A DNA stretch of 64,000 bases, from the NCBI GenBank assembly GCA_945861535.1, contig CAMAUZ010000026.1, positions 20,066 through 84,065 of the forward strand. Direction: 5' to 3'. Shown piece by piece: positions 1 to 7,901 of the stretch. Made by a program: the position numbers and the translations under genes. Each line of letters opens with the position of its first letter. Position 1 is the stretch's first letter. Under the pieces are notes generated by a model that did no database searches, was not told the origin of the DNA, and saw nothing but the letters and a program-made list of their open reading frames with translations. The DNA comes from Akkermansia muciniphila. GTDB lineage: Bacteria; Verrucomicrobiota; Verrucomicrobiia; Limisphaerales; BJHT01.

Positions 1-626
1 GCGGGGAGGTCGGAGAGTTGGACGAAGGTGTAGCGCGTGATGGAGGCGCCGGGGAGGAACCAGCGTTTCAGGGCGTTGAGACTGGCGTCGGGGAAGAGGA
101 CGAAGGGAATGGCAACGAGCGTGAGCAGGCCGAGCGCGGTCACGGCGATGAGACGCGGACGGCGGGCGGCGACGGCAGCGGAGAAGTCCATGGGCGCGGC
201 TTCGCGGGCGACTTGCGCGATGGCGGCCTGGCAGAGGGCAGGGGAGACATTGGCGGGACGGCGGGATTCGTCAGCGAGTTCGACGACGCCGAGCAAACGG
301 TCGCCGAGGCGGCGATGGTGGCGTTGGATGATTTCAGCGAGGGCCTTGGTGTCGCGGCGTTGCAATGCCCAGAGGCGGAACCAGCCGAGTCCGAAATAGC
401 CCGCGGCCCCGAGCGCGGCGAGCGAGGAGAGCGTGCGCAGCCAGACGGGCGTGTCCCAGAGCCGGTCGGAAAGGAAGAGGAAGGTGAAGGAGAGCAGCAA
501 GCCGCAGAGCGTGCCGCCGATGGCGACGGTGGTGTCCATGCGCCAGAGGCGCTGTTCCATGGCGGCGAATTGTTGCCGGAGCGTTTCAGGGAGCTGGCCG
601 AGCGGTGCTGGGGTGGGCGGTGTCAC
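1..626 (-). CDS. Membrane protein, 5' part of a gene running off the left edge
   Basis: The minus strand is open from the left edge to about 626. Translated from an ATG at 560 it begins MEQRLWRMDTTVAIGG, then gives two hydrophobic segments (around GGTLCGLLLSFTFLFL and LAALGAAGYFGLGW), a charged stretch ending RRLGDRLLGVVELADESRRP, and another hydrophobic segment (LIAVTALGLLTLVAIPFVLF). It reads as the membrane-anchored N-terminus of a larger protein. The frame continues upstream of the ATG to a GTG at 626 with a Pro/Thr-rich stretch, so the start is uncertain; neither start has a clear Shine-Dalgarno. I do not assign a function. The G+C-rich plus-strand frames over it read as shadows. Confidence 0.55.
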   Translation of the reverse strand, partial: MTPPTPAPLGQLPETLRQQFAAMEQRLWRMDTTVAIGGTLCGLLLSFTFLFLSDRLWDTPVWLRTLSSLAALGAAGYFGLGWFRLWALQRRDTKALAEIIQRHHRRLGDRLLGVVELADESRRPANVSPALCQAAIAQVAREAAPMDFSAAVAARRPRLIAVTALGLLTLVAIPFVLFPDASLNALKRWFLPGASITRYTFVQLSDLP

Positions 627-777
627 AACAAGTTTGGCGGTGGTTTTGGTGCCGGGGGCGCGGCGGCGTTTTGTTGGGCGGGAGAATAGTGGCGGCGGGG
701 AGGGGAGGGCAAATAAGATTGTCGGATTTGTGGGGGAAGTGGACGGGAGGGACTGAACTCGAACTCCGAAGTGGGAG

Positions 778-911
778 GCACTTGCAAAACCTCGGCTTCA
801 CAGGTCCGGCTTTCCATCTTTTACCAGATGCTTGGGCCGTGGACGAGTGGACGGGATGCAGATGGTAAAAGATGGTGGGTAGAAGATAAACAAGCAGGGG
901 TTTTGCAAGTG
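778..911. repeat. Nested imperfect inverted repeat in a gene-free gap
   Basis: Within the 420-base gap between the edge gene and the acetylesterase, two blocks occur in inverted orientation and the same order: CACTTGCAAAACC (about 779-791, partner about 899-911) and CCATCTTTTACCA (814-826, partner 863-875). Arm spacing is conserved to within one base, so the unit is about 134 bases with arms of about 50. It could be a palindromic dispersed repeat, a small non-autonomous element or a transcribed hairpin. Nothing else in the gap supports a gene. Confidence 0.5.
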
Positions 912-1046
912 GCTCGTGAGAATCGGAACACCACGGATTGACACGGATCCACCCAGCACGGAGGCCACGGCAATCGAGGGAGCGCACGCCGAAACTCAGC
1001 GCGCCAATTATTTCTCGTCACTCTCTGCTGTAATCCTACCTATGAC

Positions 1047-3110
1047 TCATTCGTCGGTGCGGAAGGTAATCGCCGGCAACCCCTCCTTGTTGAACAAATT
1101 CACGATCGGATTCCACGCCCAGCCATAGCGGACGTACTTAGGTTCGGGCACTTCGGGCGAAGAGATGACCACGGTGTTGCCTTCGATCACCGCGTCGGCC
1201 CACGCCCAGTTGCGGTCGAAACCCGCGCAGACGAAGCCCGTGAGTTTCTTGTCGCCGGGCCGGATCATCAGGCCGCTGCCGACGTTCTTGAAGTAGAGAC
1301 GGACCTTGTCGCCCTTGGGCAGCTCGACCTGCATCTCGGTGAACTCCGGGCCGGAATGCACGAGGTTCGTCTCGCCATAGACGAGTTTGCGCGCGACGAG
1401 CGAGAGGCGGCGGCCCACCTCTTGTTTGTTGCGCGGATGGATGTCCTTCGGGTTGCCGATGTCGATGGTCATGGCGAGGCCGGTGTTCGGCACCGTGCGC
1501 GCCGTGCGCCACTGCGACTCGCGAATTTCCGCCCAGCCCGGCTCGATGGGCTTGGTCTGCTCGGCGTTCAGATTGGCGAGCGACACGATGAGAAAGGGGA
1601 AGTCACCAACCTCAAACCGCTTCCGCCAGTCCACGATGAGCGTGGGTAACAGCCGCCGATATTGCAGCCAAAACGGCCCGTTCGCCTCGCCCTGATACCA
1701 CAGCGCGCCCTTGATGCCGTAGGGTACCAGCGGCGCGATCATCCCGTTGTAGAGCGACGAGATGGTCTTGTAATGGCCGACGCGCGGGATGGGAAACGGC
1801 GCGGGCAGATCCGCGAACGCCGGGCCGCGCTTCGCCTTCCAGGTGCCTGCGATGCGGACCTGATTGGTGCCGGGATTCACCGCGGGGCGCAGGATGATGT
1901 TGCTCGGCTGCGAACAAAAACCGCCGGGGCCTTTGGCATTCACAATCGCGGCGGCGAGCAGATTCTTGCCGGGCTTCACGAGCGACGCGTCCACGAGATA
2001 GTTGCGGATGCCCGGTGTTCCTTTCGAGCCGAGCACCGTGCCGTTGAACCACACCACGTCGGCGTCATTGATCACCGAGAGCACGAGCGACAAATCCTTC
2101 CCGCTCCAGTTCGCCGGGATGTCCACCGTGTGGCGAAAACACACCATGCCATCAAAGTTCTTCAACTCGGCGATGCCCGTTTCCTCCCACGCTTTCGGCA
2201 CCGCGATGTCGAGCCAGTCGCTTGTGTTGAGATTCGGATCGGAGGCGTATTTTTTCGCGGCGCTCGGCGGGTCCACCTTCGCGGTCCATTGCTCCACCGC
2301 CCGGAAGAACTCGAAGTCCGCGCCGAAGAACGCATTGGTCCTGTCGAGTTCATCTAGCCGCTCGCGGAAGTCGTAGGGCATGTCGCGCCGCAGCGCCTCG
2401 GCGCTCACCCACGCCTCCGCCGCCGTCGCGCCCGCGCTGCTGTGAATGAGGCCGATGGGCACGCCCACCTTGGCCTGAATCTCGCGCGCAAAAAAATAAC
2501 CGACCCCGGTGAAATTCTTCGCGAACTCCGGCGTGCAAGGTTCCCAGCGCGCGGCGGGCGGCAGCGGTTCCGGCGCGAACGAGGAATAAAAATTCACCGT
2601 GAACGAGCGGATGTTCGCGTTGGTGGCGGCTTTCACTTCCTCCTCGGCATTCTGTGCGAGGCGCACGGGCCAGTTCATGTTCGACTGCCCGGTGCAGAGC
2701 CACACGTCGCCGAAAAGCACGTTGGTCAGCGATTCTTTCCGCCCGCCGCCCTCGACCACGACCGTGTGCGGCCCGCCCGCCGCGAACGGCCCGACCTTCG
2801 CCGCCCAGCGTCCGTCCGCGCCCGCAACGGCCTGCGCGGCGGGTTTGCCATCGACCTGCACGGTGATTTTGTCGCCGGGTTTGGCCCAGCCCCAGATCGG
2901 CGCGGCCAGGTCGCGCTGCATGACCATGTCGCTCGTGAAGAGCGGATGGAGAAAGGGCAGCGCCCGCGGCTGCACCGGCCACCACGGCTGCGGCCCCGTG
3001 GGCTGGGCAAACGCGTGGGGTAAGGCGGTAAACACCGCGAGCAGCGCGGTCAGGAGGGCAAGGCGTTGCATCGAATACAACGAGCGGGTCGCCGGGTGCA
3101 TGGTGAACAT
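1047..3110 (-). CDS. Secreted sialate O-acetylesterase-like SGNH hydrolase
   Basis: A 687-residue protein with a signal peptide (hydrophobic core LALLTALLAVFTALPHAFAQ, residues 17-36). The family removes O-acetyl groups from sialic acids or other acetylated sugars. The SGNH serine block is GQSNMNW at 141-147; a second block, ALWYQGEANG, lies near 470; the Asp/His end of the triad is probably in DIGNPKDIHPRNK near 560. A beta-sandwich region between the two hydrolase halves (about 260-430) is typical of long family members. The start at 3110 gives a long n-region; an internal ATG at 3071 (MQRLALL) is an equally good start. It lies upstream of other secreted carbohydrate-active genes on the same strand, pointing to polysaccharide use. 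Confidence 0.88.
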   Translation of the reverse strand: MFTMHPATRSLYSMQRLALLTALLAVFTALPHAFAQPTGPQPWWPVQPRALPFLHPLFTSDMVMQRDLAAPIWGWAKPGDKITVQVDGKPAAQAVAGADGRWAAKVGPFAAGGPHTVVVEGGGRKESLTNVLFGDVWLCTGQSNMNWPVRLAQNAEEEVKAATNANIRSFTVNFYSSFAPEPLPPAARWEPCTPEFAKNFTGVGYFFAREIQAKVGVPIGLIHSSAGATAAEAWVSAEALRRDMPYDFRERLDELDRTNAFFGADFEFFRAVEQWTAKVDPPSAAKKYASDPNLNTSDWLDIAVPKAWEETGIAELKNFDGMVCFRHTVDIPANWSGKDLSLVLSVINDADVVWFNGTVLGSKGTPGIRNYLVDASLVKPGKNLLAAAIVNAKGPGGFCSQPSNIILRPAVNPGTNQVRIAGTWKAKRGPAFADLPAPFPIPRVGHYKTISSLYNGMIAPLVPYGIKGALWYQGEANGPFWLQYRRLLPTLIVDWRKRFEVGDFPFLIVSLANLNAEQTKPIEPGWAEIRESQWRTARTVPNTGLAMTIDIGNPKDIHPRNKQEVGRRLSLVARKLVYGETNLVHSGPEFTEMQVELPKGDKVRLYFKNVGSGLMIRPGDKKLTGFVCAGFDRNWAWADAVIEGNTVVISSPEVPEPKYVRYGWAWNPIVNLFNKEGLPAITFRTDE

Positions 3111-3174
3111 TGCGGGCGAGACTAACGAGAGGCGGGGACCGGTGGCAAGTTGTGCGCGGCGCGTGTGGGGCAGG

Positions 3175-3290
3175 CATCTCTGCCTGCCAGTTCACGGGGC
3201 ATCCCTGCCCCGTGTTCCCGCTTCCGTCGCGCCGCACCTCCGCCAAAAAAACGGGCGGCACGGATGCCGCCCGAACTGTCAGGGTGGAAA
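3175..3290. repeat. Short palindromic intergenic repeats
   Basis: The gap between the acetylesterase and the SMP-30-like gene contains adjacent palindromes: GGCAGGCATCTCTGCCTGCC, GGGGCATCCCTGCCCCG and GGGCGGCACGGATGCCGCCC, the last after a run of seven A. They resemble the dispersed GC-rich palindromes seen elsewhere in the window. A terminator role for the last hairpin is possible but unproven. Confidence 0.45.
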
Positions 3291-3316
3291 CCTGACCCAC
3301 ATTCCGAAGCAGACTC

Positions 3317-4276
3317 TCACCGTTTCACCGGCACGGGCGCGGGGGGCGGCGGGAGGAAGTAGAGTGCGCCACGGGCCTTGGTTTTGCGGCGGAAGACTTT
3401 GTCGGCACAGGTGGCGTATAGATATTCCATCTCCGGACCGGCGAAGCCCACGCTGGTCATGGCTTTGTCCGACGGCTTGGGCAGCACGCCGCTCATGCGG
3501 CCGGTAGGATCATAGACCTGTACGCCGAGCGAGGTGGCGACATAGTAACGACCTTGCATGTCCGTGGTCATCCCATCGCCATTGGACGATGGCTTGTACA
3601 CCGGCGAGCGGCCGTCCTCGGACTTTCCGTTCACATCCACCTCGGTGCGCATGGTCATGTAGGGTTCTTTCGCCGAGAGACTCCCATCCTTCTCGATGCG
3701 GAAGGCCCAGACATACTGTCCGCGAAAGTCACTCACGGCGAGCGTCCCTTGGTCGGGAGACAGCGTGATACCATTCGGCGCCGTGATGCCGACATCGGCG
3801 GCCTTTTGCGCACCGGTCTTGGGATCAATAAACGTCACCTGTTTTTTGCCGGTCTCGGTGATGTAGATGTGACCTTTGAGAGTGACAACAAGGTCATTGG
3901 GTTGGATGTCCTCGGCGATGACTGTCTCTTTGCCGCCCGGCAGTTCAAAGGCGACGAGCCGCTTCTTGCTCCCCTGACAGGCGTAAAGACGGCCGTCGGG
4001 TCCGAACTTCAGGCCGCTGGCCGGCTGTTCAACCAGCGTGGTCATCTGACCATCGGGTGCCACTCGGTAGATGGCGGGCTTGCGCATGTCGGAGAAATAG
4101 AAGTTACCCTTGGCATCCGCGCAGGGGCCGTCCACGAAGCCGTGGCCCTCGGACACCACCTGCCAGCCTTCGCCCTCGAGCAACAGCATCGAGAGCGGCA
4201 TGTCCTGCGCAGCGGCTGCATAAGTCAGTCCGACCCAGCCGAGAAGAGTGAGCGTCCAGTGAGTGAGTGTTTTCAT
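3317..4276 (-). CDS. Secreted SMP-30/gluconolactonase-like beta-propeller protein
   Basis: A 319-residue protein starting MKTLTHWTLTLLGWVGLTYAAAAQ, a signal peptide cleaved after about residue 23. The mature part has the repeats of the SMP-30/gluconolactonase/LRE-like six-bladed propeller (GPCADAKGNFYFSD, GLKFGPDGRLYACQG, PNDLVVTLKGHIYITETG, PNGITLSPDQGTLAVSD). Family members hydrolyse sugar lactones using a metal in the central channel; substrate cannot be read from sequence. It is followed on the same strand by two esterase genes after a short gap, so the genes may be co-transcribed. Length is normal for the family. Confidence 0.85.
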   Translation of the reverse strand: MKTLTHWTLTLLGWVGLTYAAAAQDMPLSMLLLEGEGWQVVSEGHGFVDGPCADAKGNFYFSDMRKPAIYRVAPDGQMTTLVEQPASGLKFGPDGRLYACQGSKKRLVAFELPGGKETVIAEDIQPNDLVVTLKGHIYITETGKKQVTFIDPKTGAQKAADVGITAPNGITLSPDQGTLAVSDFRGQYVWAFRIEKDGSLSAKEPYMTMRTEVDVNGKSEDGRSPVYKPSSNGDGMTTDMQGRYYVATSLGVQVYDPTGRMSGVLPKPSDKAMTSVGFAGPEMEYLYATCADKVFRRKTKARGALYFLPPPPAPVPVKR

Positions 4277-4309
4277 AGAGTCTGCGAGTTCAGTTGGAAA
4301 AATAACGGC

Positions 4310-5248
4310 TTACTTCGCGTAGTCCCGCCAGAGCCATTTCAAGGCGTCAGGGAAAATGCTACCACCATGCTTGCTGTTATGGCCGTAGCCTTCCACGAAG
4401 TCAGTTTTGTAATCGTAGCCTTGGAACTTCAGGGCGGCAGCCATCTGCTGGTTGGCGATCCACCAACTCCCGAACTGGTTGTCCACGTCGCCGCTGGAAT
4501 CTTCGAGGAAGACCCGCAGCGGCTTGCGCTCCGTCTTGCGGATCAATGCCGGATAGACATGGCCGCCGCGGATATTGGTGAAGCTGCCGATGGTGCTGAG
4601 CACCTTGCGAAACTGATCGGGCCGCTCCCAGCCGACCGTGAAGGAACAGATGCCGCCCGAACTGGCACCACAGATGGCGCGCCCGGCGGGGTCAGTAGTC
4701 AGCGAGTATTTCTTGCTGACCTCGGGAAGTATCTCCTCAAGAAGGAACCTAGCGTAACGGTCGCCGAGCGAATCGTACTCATAGCTGCGATTGCTCACGC
4801 CCCACGGGTTTTTCGGCGCGGGCGAGGCGGGATTGTGACCGGGATTGATGAGGATGGCGATGGTCACGGGCATCTCGCCCTTGGCGATCAGGTTGTCGAA
4901 TACGATCGGCACGCGCCAACTGCCTTTGGGCGCGACATAGTCATGGCCGTCTTGGAAGACCATCACGCACGCGGGTCTCTCGGCGCGGTATTGCGCCGGC
5001 ACATACACCCACCAGTCCCGCACGGTGTTGGTGAACACGGTGCTGGTCCAGTTGGTGTATTTCGTGATCGTGCCGACCGGCACGCCCGCCTGCACCTCGT
5101 GATAGGGAGTGGCCTTGAATTCATCCGCCGCGTGCGCCATGCCGCCGGCAGCGAACACGGCGAGTAAGATAGAAGCGGCAGCGCGACTAACGAGGGGATA
5201 GCAACCCGCCAGTGGGGTGCGGGAGAAAACTGTGTTCAGTGAGTTCAT
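4310..5248 (-). CDS. Secreted esterase, enterochelin-esterase/CE1-like (copy 1)
   Basis: A 312-residue alpha/beta hydrolase with an N-terminal export segment (about 20-41). The nucleophile elbow is GASSGG at 194-199 (Ser197); the catalytic His is probably in [11 protein letters not shown] near the C-terminus. The conserved stretch [21 protein letters not shown] is typical of the enterochelin-esterase/feruloyl-esterase-like group. It is a clear paralogue of the next gene upstream (5405-6280), sharing the [13 protein letters not shown] and [20 protein letters not shown] blocks. Substrate is not evident; de-esterification of plant polysaccharide side chains is an inference from the family and neighbours. 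Confidence 0.85.
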   Translation of the reverse strand: MNSLNTVFSRTPLAGCYPLVSRAAASILLAVFAAGGMAHAADEFKATPYHEVQAGVPVGTITKYTNWTSTVFTNTVRDWWVYVPAQYRAERPACVMVFQDGHDYVAPKGSWRVPIVFDNLIAKGEMPVTIAILINPGHNPASPAPKNPWGVSNRSYEYDSLGDRYARFLLEEILPEVSKKYSLTTDPAGRAICGASSGGICSFTVGWERPDQFRKVLSTIGSFTNIRGGHVYPALIRKTERKPLRVFLEDSSGDVDNQFGSWWIANQQMAAALKFQGYDYKTDFVEGYGHNSKHGGSIFPDALKWLWRDYAK

Positions 5249-5318
5249 GTCAGATTTGAGATTTCAGGTTTCAGATTACGGATTTCGGATGTCAAAATGC
5301 CCGTCCGGGCCGGCCGGT

Positions 5319-5403
5319 CGTGATGCGTGATGCGTGATTCGTGATTCGTCATTGGCCATTGGTTATTCGTGATTGGTCACGGATCACGCATTACGGATCA
5401 CGC
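5319..5403. repeat. Degenerate short-word repeat with inverted ends
   Basis: Between the two esterases the sequence is built from variants of GTGATTCGTGATGCG, and the right end (GATCACGCATTACGGATCACGC) is roughly the inverse of the left end, so the stretch can fold on itself. Just before it (5252-5292) are TTTCAGATTACGGATTTCGG words like those in the leaders of the cytochrome genes at 16944 and 20729. Confidence 0.5.
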
Positions 5404-5404
5404 T

Positions 5405-6280
5405 TCACTTCCCATACCCCTGCCACAGCCAGCGGAGGGAATCAGGTAGAATGGCCCCGCCGTGCTTGCCACTATGGCCGCCGTCACCCATGACGAGTTG
5501 GTGCTCATACTTGGCGAACTTCAGCGCGGCGGCCATGTCTTGATTCGAGAGCGGCCAGTGGCCGTGGAGATTGTCGAGATCGTTGGAACCTTCCTGGAGA
5601 AACACCCGGATCGCCTTCTTCTCCGTCTTGCGGATGAGCGCCGGATACACATGGCCGCCGCGGATGTTGGTGAAGCTACCGATCTGGCTGAGTACCCGCC
5701 CAAACTCATTCGGCCGTTCCCACGCCATCGTAAAGGCCCCAATGCCGCCCGAACTAATCCCCGCCGTCGCGCGCCCGGCGGGATCCTTGGTGAGATTCCA
5801 CTGCTTGCCGACTACGGGCAGTATTTCCTCGAGAATGAAACGCACGTTGAGATCGCCCAGCGAGTCGTATTCATAGCTGCGGTTGCTGCGACCTTTCTGC
5901 CCCGGTTCGGCGGGCGGGATGTTACCGGGATTGATGAACACGCCGATGGTCACCGGCATTTCCTTCTTGTGGATCAGATTGTCGAAGACCGTCGGCGTGC
6001 GGAACTGGCCGTTCGTGCTTACATAGCTTGCACCGTCGAGGAAGACCATGAGGCACGCGGGCTTGGCCTCATCGTACTGCTTGGGTACATACACCCAGTA
6101 GTCGCGCTCGGTGCCGGGATACAGCGTACTCGTCTTCCACGAAAACTTCTCGATCGTGCCCGCCGGCACGGCCGCCTGTGGGAACGAGTCGGGACCAAAC
6201 TTGTAATCTTCCGCGCCGCGCAAAACCGGAGATACAAGCAGCAAGGCGACGACAACGCTGAGGGAACGCAGGTGTTTCAT
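5405..6280 (-). CDS. Secreted esterase, enterochelin-esterase/CE1-like (copy 2)
   Basis: A 291-residue paralogue of the gene at 4310-5248. The ATG at 6280 gives MKHLRSLSVVVALLLVSPVLRGAEDY, a good signal peptide; the frame continues two codons to a TTG, which I did not use. The nucleophile motif is AGISSGG, with Ser in the same position as in its neighbour, and a C-terminal GDGGHSGKHGG supplies the probable His. The two genes are a tandem duplication that has diverged throughout, with a repeat-filled spacer between them. Presumably periplasmic or extracellular. Confidence 0.85.
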   Translation of the reverse strand: MKHLRSLSVVVALLLVSPVLRGAEDYKFGPDSFPQAAVPAGTIEKFSWKTSTLYPGTERDYWVYVPKQYDEAKPACLMVFLDGASYVSTNGQFRTPTVFDNLIHKKEMPVTIGVFINPGNIPPAEPGQKGRSNRSYEYDSLGDLNVRFILEEILPVVGKQWNLTKDPAGRATAGISSGGIGAFTMAWERPNEFGRVLSQIGSFTNIRGGHVYPALIRKTEKKAIRVFLQEGSNDLDNLHGHWPLSNQDMAAALKFAKYEHQLVMGDGGHSGKHGGAILPDSLRWLWQGYGK

Positions 6281-6399
6281 CCGCAAACTTTACGACGCGA
6301 CCAGAAACCAAGGCAACGATGGAATCGGAAAAGGACCGGTGAAGCTGTTCGCGCGACGCTAGTCGTCGTGCTGGCCCGGAGGGGGAACCAGGGATTGGC

Positions 6400-6500
6400 C
6401 TCCGCCGATTCCCCTCACTCGTCTCCCGGCAGCGGCGGGCGGGCGGGAACTTTGCCGAGAATCTCATCCACCCGCTGCCAGTTCACCCGTTGCGCCCGCT
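6400..6500 (-). pseudogene. Possible C-terminal remnant of a small protein
   Basis: In the gap between the esterases and the toxin gene, one minus-strand frame reads RVNWQRVDEILGKVPARPP and stops shortly after (LPGDE, stop). It has amphipathic, protein-like character and could be the tail of a lost small gene, perhaps an antitoxin-type protein. There is no start or upstream body. Weak call. Confidence 0.2.
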
Positions 6501-6537
6501 GCTAGAGGTTGGGCCGCAGCATCGCCGGCGAATCTGG

Positions 6538-6858
6538 CTAGCCGGAAGACTGGGAAAGTTCACGCGACAAATCACGGGTGCCATGGAGCACCCGCAAGAT
6601 TTGAATCCGGTCGCCGGCCATCACTCGGTAAAAAACCAGGTGTCGGGGGAAATTCTGTACGCGCCATGAGCGCACCTCCTCAAAACCCAAATCGGCGCGA
6701 TTGCGGCCCATGCCCGGATTGGCCGCGAGAAACTCGAAGGTATCATGGGCTGCGATCAGGAAACGGCGGGCTGCCGGCGGGTTCCAGCCACTGATAAAAC
6801 GGGCAATCGCCTGCAGGTCGCAGAAGACGAACTCGCTCTCCTCCCAGCGTGGAGTCAT
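6538..6858 (-). CDS. RelE/ParE-family toxin
   Basis: A 106-residue basic protein with ParE-family features: an N-terminal helical part (WNPPAARRFLIAAHDTFEFLAANPGMGRNR, residues about 21-50) and a C-terminal beta-sheet core (VRSWRVQNFPRHLVFYRVM, DRIQILRVLHGTRDL). The family covers ribosome-dependent RNases and gyrase poisons; the GMGRNR and HGTRDL pattern fits the ParE side better. Its ATG overlaps the stop of the upstream antitoxin gene (ATGA at 6855-6858), the usual translational coupling of type II modules. Complete and probably functional. Confidence 0.85.
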   Translation of the reverse strand: MTPRWEESEFVFCDLQAIARFISGWNPPAARRFLIAAHDTFEFLAANPGMGRNRADLGFEEVRSWRVQNFPRHLVFYRVMAGDRIQILRVLHGTRDLSRELSQSSG

Positions 6859-7049
6859 TCGAGCGAGGCGAGGATGCGATCAATGTTGGTGCGATTGCCG
6901 GGAACAAACTCGCCAGCCAGCGCCTCGGCCAGTCTATCACGCACGCCGGGCGGCGTCTCCTCGTCTTGCCACAGCAGCGTTTCCAACTCGTCTCGTTCAC
7001 CGGTGGAGAGGTGGTCAATCGCAGATTTGATTTCGGCCACAGTGCTCAT
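6855..7049 (-). CDS. Antitoxin of the ParE-type module (addiction module protein)
   Basis: A 64-residue acidic protein (MSTVAEIKSAIDHLSTGERDELETLL and onward) matching the short addiction-module antitoxin family that pairs with RelE/ParE toxins. It is transcribed first, and its TGA overlaps the toxin ATG. Family members bind the toxin and autoregulate their promoter; no operator is obvious upstream. The EDEET-like middle and the C-terminal ILASLE are the probable toxin-binding part, by inference. Confidence 0.82.
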   Translation of the reverse strand: MSTVAEIKSAIDHLSTGERDELETLLWQDEETPPGVRDRLAEALAGEFVPGNRTNIDRILASLE

Positions 7050-7085
7050 GGCTTCAAACTAGTCACTGAGTACGGCGGGCGTCAA

Positions 7086-7250
7086 CTATTCTGTCCCGAA
7101 GTAGCCCTCCACCGCGTCAGTCATCATCGCCTCCAGTTCCACGAACGTGTCGCCTCGCGTGGTGATGCCCCCGCCGCCCGGCGCGTCCCAGCGCGCGACG
7201 TAGCCGCCGGTTTCGTGGCAGGGCGCAATACTGAAGGTGATTTCGTTCAT
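7086..7250 (-). CDS. Short HicB-like protein (orphan)
   Basis: A 54-residue ORF starting MNEITFSIAPCHETGGYVAR, with the partial RNase H-like fold of short HicB antitoxins (beta strand, GGYVARW, then TRGDTFVELEAMMTDAVEGYF). Proteins of this type often sit beside a HicA toxin and are frequently misnamed as dehydrogenase subunits in databases. No hicA follows within the gap to 7049, so this may be an orphan or decayed module. It lies 24 bases after another HicB-like gene in the same direction. Confidence 0.7.
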   Translation of the reverse strand: MNEITFSIAPCHETGGYVARWDAPGGGGITTRGDTFVELEAMMTDAVEGYFGTE

Positions 7251-7274
7251 AAAGTGATGATGGCTACCTGAGGC

Positions 7275-7448
7275 TTAAACCCACTCGCCGTGCTGCTTCA
7301 AGCTGGTGAGATAACCACGGATGGCATCCTGAATGTTGGTCAGTGCCTCCTGCGGCGTCGCTCCTTGGGAAATGCAGCCCGGCAGCGTGGGACATTCGGC
7401 GACGAAGGCGCCGTCTTCATCCGGTTGAACAATGACGCGGGATTTCAT
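7275..7448 (-). CDS. HicB-family antitoxin-like protein
   Basis: A 57-residue protein starting MKSRVIVQPDEDGAFVAECP. It contains the typical HicB strand-turn-strand (QPDEDGAFVAECPTLPGCISQG) and following helix (TPQEALTNIQDAIRGYLTSL). The frame is open further upstream, but the conserved fold begins right at this ATG. No toxin gene adjoins it; the next gene downstream is another short HicB-like protein. Either a solitary regulator or what is left of a toxin-antitoxin locus. Confidence 0.78.
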   Translation of the reverse strand: MKSRVIVQPDEDGAFVAECPTLPGCISQGATPQEALTNIQDAIRGYLTSLKQHGEWV

Positions 7449-7479
7449 GGCCGTTGTGTACCTTGTCCGAGAACCAAAC

Positions 7480-7884
7480 TCAACCTTCTCGCAATCGTCC
7501 GTCTGCCTGAGCGGCCGGCGGCGGCGGCGGAATTTCCTCAATGCTCTCCGGGAGCGGCAAATCATCACAGGCTTCGTCGCCAAAGTAGGCTACATCAAAC
7601 GAGGAGAGTCGTCCGGCGGTTTCAAGTAACGTGACTATTACCGTCGAGTTCTTGGCCGTGAGTCCTTGTCCCTGCCAGAGCAGCCGCGCTTTGCTCAATG
7701 GCGGTGCCGGTGCTCCCTCGTCCCACAGGTCAATGGTTGGACAACCACACGAGCACTTACCGGTGACGACGCTGCGTGAAAGCTGTGCGAGGTAGTGGCT
7801 TTCGTTGGGGAAAAACTTCGTCAGGAGATATGTCAGCAAGCCCGTTTCTGCTGGGGTCAGCCGCCGTGGAAACTCAGCGTCCAT
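7480..7884 (-). CDS. Hypothetical protein with a CxCGCPT motif
   Basis: I do not recognise this 134-residue protein. It starts MDAEFPRRLTPAETGLLTYLLTKFFP, has a compact cysteine cluster GKCSCGCPTIDL near residue 43 that could bind a metal, and ends in a Pro-rich tail (SIEEIPPPPPAAQ). The middle (LLWQGQGLTAKNSTVIVTLLETAGRLSSFDVAYFGDE) reads as ordinary beta-rich protein. It precedes the two HicB-like genes on the same strand with a 31-base gap and may belong to the same small operon. Confidence 0.6.
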   Translation of the reverse strand: MDAEFPRRLTPAETGLLTYLLTKFFPNESHYLAQLSRSVVTGKCSCGCPTIDLWDEGAPAPPLSKARLLWQGQGLTAKNSTVIVTLLETAGRLSSFDVAYFGDEACDDLPLPESIEEIPPPPPAAQADGRLREG

Positions 7885-7901
7885 TCAGTGCAAGGATTCG
7901 T

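Noticed and set aside
735..790. tRNA-like GGAGTTCGAGTTCAGTCCC on the minus strand
   Set aside because: It recalls a T arm, but the stem does not pair and no acceptor, D or anticodon stem can be formed at the right distances.
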